This document shows, piece by piece, positions 56,675 to 64,000 of a DNA stretch of 64,000 nt. The position numbers and the translations under genes were made by a program. Below the pieces are notes generated by a model. It saw only the letters and a program-made list of their open reading frames with translations, searched no databases and was not told where the DNA came from. The stretch comes from Persicaria tinctoria (Eukaryota; Streptophyta; Magnoliopsida; Caryophyllales; Polygonaceae), in NCBI GenBank assembly GCA_037127255.1, contig JBANSL010000013.1, positions 56,011,688 to 56,075,687 of the forward strand, given 5' to 3'. Numbering within the stretch: position 1 is the first letter of the stretch; every line of letters starts with the position of its first letter.

Positions 56675-58474
56675 GTTTTCCTTATAAATGCACAAATTTG
56701 GGCGATTAATTTATTTTGCACCTTAATATGAATCAACTATTTATAAATATAATATAATTAGAAAATTGTCACTAGAGTGTGTTTGGATTCCCATCAATTA
56801 TAATCCTAAACATGTTTTAAGTGTTTGGCTACTCAATTTGTAACATGTGTAAAATAAGTTGAATTTAAAATAAAACACATTGTAAATGTTAATATGCCTG
56901 GAATATGTTGCTGATAGGTAGACGCCAAGGGTCCCAGAAGGGGGAGCCTTCTGATAGGGGTTCAGAGGGGCAACGCCCTTAGGGAGGAGCTATGGGGTAG
57001 TGCCCCTCCGCCAAAACGATATGCTATGTTTTATTGTAACAGATTTATCGTGATCTGTTTTGGGTTTATGACTCGTAATTGGATTAGGGTTTCATGAGTT
57101 TCTGTATATACTCATGAAATGACACATTTGTTTAATCAAATTCCATTCTTCGCCTTCATAATAAATAATCATATTCGATCTCCTGCCCGTGGACATAGGA
57201 AACACACCACTACCAATTCACATAAATCTTTATGTCTTTCTTTTATGTTATTGTTGTACAATTATATGATTAATTTGCACAATTTATAAAATATTTTATT
57301 TTAAATTCGGGTTAATTTAAACACCTTTCAGAACTTGTAACTAAATATTTAAACAATGTCTATAATTATAATTACATTATAATTATAGTAGATGAAAATC
57401 GAAACACAACCTTGTATTCATATGGTTTTGAAACGATTGAAAAGATAATTCCTTGAAAACCTAGCTAGCTAATTTTTATAAATATATATATTTTTAATAT
57501 AAAAATTAAAAAATAGTTACTAATAATAAAAAAAGAAAATCAAAAGTAATTTGAACTAAACAAAGAGGGAGGAGTTTAAAAATATGAGTGAAGTCGTTTA
57601 TTGGGTGTGGCTAGATTTAGTTCTGGATGAAATTACAGTTTTGGGCACCCTATCGAACTAGTTGACTGTGACAGTGTTCGTGATTCTCGAAGGTAACTCA
57701 TATAGGTGGGGGAACGCGGTTGATCAACACTTTTTCAGGAGATGCCTTTTTCACTGATTGGTTTCTAACTCTTTCTCCCGACGTCGAGATTTCGTGTTAG
57801 TTTTGAGACTTTCTCTCTGCTGGTCATATTTGCAGAGATCTTTTATACTTATGAGTTTTTTTTTTCTTATTTTATTTGTTTATTTCTGATTGTATTACGA
57901 CAGTTAGCTTGTTAGATGGTTTTCTTTGGCCTCTCAATTTTTCAAATTTCTGTTATCGTTAGGGGTGTTATATGAGACAAGCTACTCGTGATCGGCTCGT
58001 ATAAAACTCGGCTCGGGATCGATCATATTCAAATATGAGCGAGTATGAGCAGAATTTCAAGCTCGCCACGAGCTCGAGCTTTATACGAGCCTCGTATAGC
58101 TCATATTAAATGCGAAATTAAAAAATTGCCCTTATTTTATTTAACCTTTTTAGGGTTTCTCTTTGCCTTATGGCCCTTATGCCGCCACTTTCCATTCATT
58201 CATTCAGTCGTCCGTTCCCTTCTAGGGCTATCCGCTCTCATAAGTTTTCTCGGATCTGAGATCTCGTCCAGTCGTCCTCATGCCTCACCCTATCGGAGCT
58301 CGTCTCGCCGGCGGTTCTTCCTTTGACCTCGTAGCATCGTCCAAGTCGTTGTCTCTTGTCCAGGTTTGCTCTGAATCCTCTGATCTCATATTTTGATTTT
58401 GATTGCAAGTTCTGGTTTGATTTCTCGATTGGAAGTTATGTGTCTCGCTCTTCTCAGTTCTCACCGTTCTTTAT
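56675..58474. other. No gene recognised; possible solo LTR fragment near 56.9-57.2 kb
   Basis: The stretch 56,910-57,220 has GGGGCAACGCCC and GTGGACATAGGAAACAC motifs common near the ends of plant copia LTRs, but I found no clean TG...CA ends or flanking duplication. The sequence 57,970-58,110 holds repeated ACTCGGCTCG / GAGCTCGAG units typical of decayed hAT-like repeats. A 93-codon frame at 58,045 shows no domain. Confidence 0.35.
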
Positions 58475-58476
58475 TA

Positions 58477-58714
58477 CTCGCTCCGTTAATTAAAACTTGA
58501 TGTTTTACTATTCACACACGCATTTTTATGTGTTAAAAACTTTATAAGATAATAACTTTTTTAATAATTTTTTAAAATAATATCATACTTATTACTATTA
58601 AGTATGAATTTATAAAAAACAAATGTAAAAAAAAAATAATATTTTATATAGTTTTTATCGTTCTAAAAAAGCGTGCATGAATAGTAAACGACAAGTTTTA
58701 ATTAACAGATGGAG
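58477..58714. mobile_element. Stowaway-type MITE
   Basis: 238 bp. Ends CTCGCTCCGTTAATTAAAAC and, inverted, CTCCATCTGTTAATTAAAAC, continuing as a longer inverted repeat around TTTACTATTCA; TA flanks both sides (58,475-58,476; 58,715-58,716), the Stowaway/Tc1-mariner duplication. No coding capacity. Confidence 0.92.
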
Positions 58715-58716
58715 TA

Positions 58717-59260
58717 TTATCTAGCAGCCCCCTTTCGAAGCTCAGACCCATCTCACACCTCGACTACTCGACACCACCTCATGGCTTGTCACCACCTCTG
58801 GCTCGTCGGAAGTCGGAACTCCTGTCTACAGCCTGGTTAGTTCAATACTTCAATTAGCCCAAAATTTTTATTTATATATGTTTTTTTATAATCTGATTTG
58901 GAACTTGGAAGTATGTTTCATTTTGACCGTATTGAATCTGTGCTCATGGAATTAGGGTTTTGTTTTACTAGGATCTGTGTTGTGGTCTCATGAGTTCTGA
59001 TCATTGGTGAATGACGGTTTGGGGGAAGAGATTGATGAGATATTGTTATTTTGCAGTGAATCAGTGATCGGTCGGGCACTAGTTATCAGCTTAATTTATT
59101 TAGTGCTATGCTATTTGCCTTTGGAGATTTGTTATCTTCTTATGTGTTATCTAATTCATGATGAACTTGCTAATGTTTGTTATCTGCTGCTTTGCATTAT
59201 CTGATTTGCAATATTAAATATGAAACTGATGTTTTCAAATTATGTCGACTCTAAATCCAA
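58717..59260. other. No gene recognised
   Basis: AT-rich with short frames, one of 66 codons at 59,004 rich in Leu and Ile. May be intronic or leader sequence of the hAT relic downstream. Confidence 0.4.
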
Positions 59261-59280
59261 CTAAATCAGTTGATGTGGTG

Positions 59281-59415
59281 GCGGAAGCCGCGAATCGCTT
59301 TTGCAAGGTATGCAAGCAGAGACTTTTCATACTCTTCATTGCCATTTGACGAGGATTGGGAAGTAGCTCGTGACATTTGCAAGTTCTTGTTCATTTTTTA
59401 TAAGGTAACCTAAAT
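59281..59415 (+). pseudogene. hAT transposase fragment, RICESLEEPER type
   Basis: Codons from about 59,304 give FSYSSLPFDEDWEVARDICK, then KFL and FYKVT, the segment before the hAT dimerisation domain of RICESLEEPER/DAYSLEEPER-like transposases. A stop follows after KVT. The tail phrase GGTAACC-AAATATTC recurs near 59,912. No BED finger or hATC is readable, so this is a relic. Confidence 0.6.
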
Positions 59416-59479
59416 ATTCATTTCTCTTTAATTTAAAGTTTGAATTGTACATTCTTATTTATGCATGCTGATTGCTGAA

Positions 59480-59890
59480 TCTGTACATTCTATATTCTGA
59501 TTTCTGTATAATTTGCCGAGTCTTTAACTTATATGCTAAAAAATCGGATTTCTATATTTTGAAAAAAAAAATTGATTTCTGTATAATTTGCTGAAACTTT
59601 AACTTTAATCAGAAAAATCTGTAATCTGTATGCCGAAGAAAAATCTGTATGCTCTTGAATTTAAAAAATATGTAATCTGTATGCTGTTGAAAAATCTATA
59701 TGATTTCTGTATATTCTGATTTCTGTATGATTTCTGCTGAAAAAATATGTATGCTCTTGAATTTGTATGATTTCTGTATATTCTGATTTTTGTATGTCGC
59801 TAAAAATTCTGTAATCTATATGCTCTTGATTTCTGTATATTCTGAATTCTGATTTCTGTATGTTGCTGAATCTGTTTGTGTAAATCTGAA
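59480..59890 (+). repeat. Degenerate repeats of TGATTTCTGTAT
   Basis: GATTTCTGTAT, TGTATGCTCTTGAATTT and TTGCTGAA-like phrases recur in shuffled order over about 400 bp (for example near 59,497, 59,571, 59,703, 59,723, 59,768, 59,831). Confidence 0.7.
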
Positions 59891-59992
59891 ACTAAAATTG
59901 ATATTTCATTCAGGTAACCCAAATATTCTGTTTTGATGTACTTAATTTCATTGCTAGTTATGTGTTAGAGTGTTAGTTGATTTCATAATTCT

Positions 59993-61010
59993 GTGAAGGT
60001 TCGATAAAGTAAAACAAAGTAACTAAAGATACTCTAGAAGGGGGGTTGAATAGAGTATGCCGGTTTTTTGCAAACAGTCTCAAGACTTTTGAAGCTCGTG
60101 CAAAACCCTTTGAGATTAGGCTTAGTCTTTTTTCTCTGAAAACTTGAATCACAAATTTAAACAATTCGAACCAAGTGCGGAAATAAGGTAAAGCAATAAG
60201 TAAAGGACGCAACGAATTGTTATCGAGGTTCGGCACGAACTTGGCCTACGTCCCCGCCTAGGGTTCTTCCACAACCCTAGGATTCAAAAGGCTTTATTGA
60301 TTCGCTTAGCTTAGGATCCTAATAGCTCACCGAGAAGTCTCTCTCCTATACAATTGCAATCTAGTCAACTCACGTTCCCTTGGAGTCCTAGACCAATCTA
60401 GAAGAGCCCCACCTCTCTCAGCTATCTAGTACAATCCTCTTACTCTCACGAATCAATAGCCTAGTGCAACTTCCCGAGTTACAAACTCTCGAGTAACACT
60501 ATAAATGAATATATTCTATAAGCTCACAGTGTAACTCTCAAAGGCTTTGAAATGAAACAACAAACTCCTGAGCGCTAGTAGAGAGTACACTTGGAAGATA
60601 GATCTCGCTTGAATGAATGACAGCTCATGTAACACTTGTGTTTTCTGCCTTCATCTTCCTTCTCTATATATTGAGACAAATCGGCGCCAAGAATCTTCTC
60701 CAACGGCTAGTCTAGATCATGTCCATCTTCGAGATCTTCTAAACTTGGAAACTTTTGAAGCCACGATCTTTCCGATTTGAAACTTCTCAACACGCATCAC
60801 AAGGAAGGAAATAATTCGAAAATACTTCCTGAAAGATTAGTTACACATATATAGTATAAAGGAAGTATATAATAATATTAAATAATATTCGGACATATAG
60901 AACAAGTTTTGGATTTCATCAACTGTTAAAGCTCCAAGACCTTTGACACAGACATCTTGTCAAGGCCTTTGAAACGTTATTCCGATTTTCATCAAGGGAG
61001 GGAGTTATCA
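59993..61010 (-). repeat. Presumed 3' LTR of the second copia element
   Basis: The right end is fixed by the polypurine tract: on the minus strand the LTR starts TGATAACTCCCTCC. The left end is a guess at TGTGAAGG because the 5' LTR is outside the window. Confidence 0.6.
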
Positions 61011-61024
61011 ATCTCCCCCTTGAT
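61011..61024 (-). promoter_or_regulatory. Polypurine tract of the second copia element
   Basis: The minus strand reads ATCAAGGGGGAGAT directly before the LTR. Confidence 0.8.
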
Positions 61025-61569
61025 GAAAGACAAAACCTGTGCATCCCTGCAACTTAGTCAAGCATAAATAATATAAGTGAATTCGGACTAAGTACCTGCA
61101 TGGGTTAGACAAATGTTGGATCAAAATTTTAAAGCATGAAAAAGCCATCCAACCGAAAACCAAAAATCAAAAACCAAGGTCTTCCAAGACCCTTGGTTCA
61201 CGACAGTTTTAAAGGTCTAAACCATCAAACCATCTCCCCCTTTTCTTCTTTCAACATAGGGAGGAGCGTGAAAAAAAAAGTCACCAAAATCAGACTTACC
61301 AAAACAATTCAAAATTCAAAAAGATCATTTCAAATCTTAAAGGCAAGAAAAGATTTATCCGATTTAAAAAATTTTCGGAGAATAATATGTGAACTCCATA
61401 AAGAAGGTTAAAAATCATAAAAACCATATTTGATCAAATATCTAATAAGATATTAACCAAATATATGATCCGTTATATGTGCTCTACTGTTCAGTTCACA
61501 ACCTTTGAAATGAGGTTCAAGGATCTTGACACTGAGTAGAATTTATCTTTCGCAAAGGGAAAGCTCCCC
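61025..61569 (-). other. copia 3' untranslated region
   Basis: Sequence between the pol frame and the polypurine tract, without a convincing frame. It is longer than in many copia elements. Confidence 0.5.
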
Positions 61570-61932
61570 CTACGAAAGTGCATCCCTGTTAAGCATTCCG
61601 ATCTCACGTCTAATGAAGGTGAACCTGTCCTCTGCCAAAGGCTTAGTAAAAATGTCAGCCCATTGATAATCAGTTGAAATAAAGAATATGGACACATCAC
61701 CTTTTTCGACATGGTCTCTAATGAAATGATGTCTTACATCAATATGTTTGGTCCTTGAATGCTGAACAGGATTCTTTGTAATGGAGATGGCACTTCTATT
61801 GTCACATTTAATGGGAATGCCTTTGAGGTTGATGCCAAGATCTCGCATTTGTTGAGCTATCCAAAGGATTTGGGAGCAACAGGCTCCAGCTGCAATGTAT
61901 TCGGCTTCTGGAGTGGATAGAGCAACCGGGTT
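61570..61932 (-). pseudogene. copia RNase H
   Basis: After a TAA (61,933-61,935) that replaces an expected Gln codon, the same frame continues with STPEAEYIAAGACCSQ, CDNRSAISITKNPVQHSRTK and HIDVRHHFIRDHVEKG. The block ends TKPLAEDRF, the closing motif of copia RNase H. It removes RNA from the RNA-DNA hybrid. Confidence 0.9.
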
Positions 61933-63054
61933 TTATTTCTTCGAGTGCCAACTGATCAAAGATGCTCCTAAGAATTGGCAACATCCTGATGTGCTCTTCC
62001 TATCCACCTTATAGCCTGCAAAATCTGCATTAGAATATCCAATTAATGTGAAATCCTTTTGCTTTGAGAACCATAGTCCAAGCTCTTTAGTGCCATTGAG
62101 ATATCTAAAGATCCTCTTCACAGCCACGAGGTGAGATTCTTTAGGATCAGCTTGAAACCTAGCACACATGCAAACACTAAACATGATGTCAGGTCTACTA
62201 GCCGTGAGATATAATAAAGATCCAATCATTCCTCGATACTCCTTTTGATTGACGCTTTTCCCAGTCTTGTCTTGATCTAGAGACAATGTTGAGCTCATGG
62301 GAGTCTTGGCTGCTTTGGATTGATCCATCTTGAACTTCTTCAAGAGATCTTTAGTGTACTTGCTTTGGTTGACAAAGATCCCTTTCTTGGATTGATGAAC
62401 TTGTAATCCCAAAAAGAAGTTGAGTTCACCCATCAAGCTCATCTCAAATTCACTGCACATGATGTCGGAAAATTCCTTGCACAAAGATGTGTTAGTAGCA
62501 CCAAATAATATATCATCAACATAAATTTGAATAACCAAAATGTCCTTTCCTTTGGTCTTGATAAAAAGAGTCTTGTCGATCAACCCCCTTTTAAAGTCAT
62601 TTTCTAAAAGATATTTTGACAAGCACTCATACCAAGCTCTTGGAGCTTGTTTCAAACCATAAAGCGCTTTGTCAAGTTTATAAACATGATTGGGAAATTC
62701 CAAACTTTCAAAACCTGGGGGTTAAGCCACATAAACTTCTTCCTCTAAGAAACCATTAAGAAAAGAACACTTGACATCCATTTGATATAACTTTATGCTC
62801 ATAAAAGATGCAAATGCTAATAAAATGTGAATAGCTTCATGCCTGGCTACGGGAGCAAAGGTCTCCTCGTAGTCAATACCTTCCTCTTGATTGTAGCCTT
62901 GAGCAACAAGCCTTGCCTTGTTCCTCACAATCTTACCATTCTCATCGAGCTTGTTTCGAAATACCCATCGTGTGCCAATGACTGATTGATGCTTTGGCCT
63001 GGGCTTCAAGCTCCAGACTTTGTTCCTTTCAAATTCGTTAAGCTCACTTTGCAT
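61933..63054 (-). pseudogene. copia reverse transcriptase
   Basis: The first part (62,722-63,054) has [20 protein letters not shown] and [20 protein letters not shown] with the [11 protein letters not shown] block. A TAA at 62,722 follows YVA, where the family has YVxQPPGF. The second part (61,933-62,703) has LYGLKQAPRAWYE and the active site IYVDDILFGAT, then SLLYLTASRPDIMFSVCMCA. The two parts are in one frame. All RT blocks are present; two stops disable it. Confidence 0.92.
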
Positions 63055-63063
63055 GACAATGAT

Positions 63064-63258
63064 CTAGTCTGGCTCTTGAAGTGCCTCATCTACCTTCTTT
63101 GGTTCAATAAGAGAAACAAACGCGTGAAAAGCACAAAGATCTTTAAGTTTAGAACGAGTTTGAACACTAGAAGTAGAGTCAGAAATGATATCCTTTAATG
63201 AGTGTGATGAGGAGTATTTGAATTTCCTTTTGCTAGTCTCAGCTCCTTGATTCGTCAC
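63064..63258 (-). pseudogene. copia linker before reverse transcriptase
   Basis: Frame in phase with the RT. The ALQEPD motif ends at a TAG where the family has TGG (DALQDPDW). Acidic, Ser-rich linker of the kind between integrase and RT. Confidence 0.8.
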
Positions 63259-63690
63259 ACCAGTAGGATTGATTTGTGGTACATCTGACTCCGTGGTCTG
63301 TTAGGTTCAGTTATAGCAGTTTCTGACGTTTCAACACTGTTGGATTGGACACCAAGGGCTTTGGACGAATCTTCAACACCTTGGGTCAATTCTTCAGTGT
63401 TGAGAATCTGATTCTGCATGTTCCTCTTCTCTATGTTCTTGACAGCAGCGTCATCACCATTCTCGTTCTCTGTATGGATGTTAAGATCTAAATCTGCAAC
63501 ACTTTCACTCAAAGAACCGTCATTGCATTCATCAAATATGAAAACAAGCATGTACTTTATATCATTGGGAGATTTGACTCGCATAAGACCACATAAATCC
63601 ATATGTAAAAGTTCAAGGGGTCTAGAAGTACTTACAACCTTTTCGGGTTTGAAGGAGCTACGTGTTTGTTGTTGTTGCAGAAGGATGGTC
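63255..63690 (-). pseudogene. copia integrase, mostly deleted
   Basis: The frame shows TRSSFKPEKVVSTSRPLELL then HMDLCGLMRVKSPNDIKYML, the start of the integrase core with its first Asp. It jumps within a few residues to DECNDGSLSESVADLDLN, which normally lies after the core. So the DDE core is deleted in frame. The upstream zinc domain is lost at about 63,690. Confidence 0.8.
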
Positions 63691-64000
63691 AAGTATGAAA
63701 TAAATATAAAGTAAAGATCAGACTGACTTCCCTGTCTCAGCAAATAAATACAAGACTTCCTCCCGTTGTAGTAGAAGGTTGTCAGGATCGAATCCACGAG
63801 GAAGCACGTCAGCAGTTCTTAGGTAGCAACAGATCTCACAGACAAGCAACAAAAAGACAGGAACAAAGAACAAAGAAATAAAAGCAAAACAGAAGCAAGA
63901 CAGAAAATAACGAAAGAAAGTAAAGAACAAAGCAAGACAACAGACGTACTCGATCTCGACAACAGCCTACTCGAGATCGACGAGAAATAGCAAAGACAGA
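63691..64000. other. Start of another repeat, unclassified
   Basis: A phrase GGTTGTCAGGATCGAATCCACGAGG (read in pieces at 63,778-63,802) resembles the leader of plant LTR elements. The sequence then becomes A-rich and runs off the window. No gene seen. Confidence 0.35.

Larger units (their letters stand above)
61570..63690 (-). mobile_element. Ty1/copia pol, integrase core deleted
   Basis: Reading from 63.7 kb downward the order is integrase start, deletion, acidic linker, RT and RNase H, all in one frame over 61,570-63,258 apart from single stops. The lineage looks SIRE-like by motif texture, which I infer only. The 5' half and 5' LTR are not in the window or were lost near 63,690, where unrelated sequence begins. 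Confidence 0.85.

Noticed and set aside
56910..57230. A solo LTR of a copia element
   Set aside because: LTR-like motifs exist, but no clean ends or flanking duplication were found.

Overview
The window is nuclear DNA from a flowering plant, most likely a eudicot. It has spliced genes with GT-AG introns, a convergent pair of COBRA-family cell-wall genes, L1-type LINEs with DUF4283/CCHC ORF1 proteins and a C-terminal RNase H, Ty1/copia and Ty3/gypsy retrotransposons, and several plant-type non-autonomous DNA transposons (hAT, Mutator, Harbinger, Stowaway). Nothing identifies the species. I see no bacterial, viral or CRISPR features.

Only two host genes are well supported. A COBL4-type gene (24,325-26,110, +, six exons, 432 aa) and a COB-type gene (26,781-29,249, -, six exons, 457 aa) lie tail to tail with 671 bp between their stop codons. 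Both encode a signal peptide, the COBRA core with its CCVS cysteine motif, and a hydrophobic C-terminus expected to be replaced by a GPI anchor. By family knowledge, COBL4 acts in secondary-wall cellulose deposition and COB in oriented expansion of primary walls.

The rest is mostly mobile DNA. In order: the end of a Mutator-like element (about 1.9-2.9 kb); a degraded Ty1/copia element (4.1-8.6 kb, -); a Mutator-like element with inward TATA boxes and a FAR1-like transposase fragment (10.19-12.28 kb); one LINE inserted into another LINE's RNase H region (12.29-14.71 kb); a nearly intact Ty3/gypsy element with 0.9-kb LTRs and a TTTCG target duplication (15,336-23,234, -); the COBRA genes; a Harbinger-type MITE (30.1 kb); a GC-rich repeat-containing ORF (30.9-31.8 kb); an array of TTTCAGCA/TGCTGAAA motifs (31.8-32.8 kb) cut by a 3.3-kb Mutator-like element that holds a tRNA-like gene; a hAT-type element (37.0 kb); a reverse-strand LINE lacking most of its endonuclease (37.7-42.9 kb); two more hAT-type elements (43.3 and 44.1 kb); a 900-bp long-TIR Mutator-like element (45.6 kb); a full-length L1 LINE with a perfect 16-bp target duplication (46,697-54,034, +); a 2.1-kb LTR element with 205-bp LTRs and only a gag-like reading frame plus an unknown ORF (54,560-56,669, -); a Stowaway MITE (58.5 kb); a hAT transposase relic (59.3 kb); and the 3' part of a Ty1/copia element with its 3' LTR (about 60.0-63.7 kb, -).

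The mobile coding regions are nearly all broken, often by single in-frame stops explained by C-to-T or G-to-A changes. I find no convincing new multi-gene system. The most unusual items are the small gag-only LTR element, the Mutator-like element with two facing TATA-driven units, the gypsy ORF that runs into its LTR, the TTTCAGCA array, and tRNA-like modules inside DNA transposons. Exon ends, target duplications and repeat boundaries were read by eye from the sequence; family assignments rest on remembered motifs, not searches.
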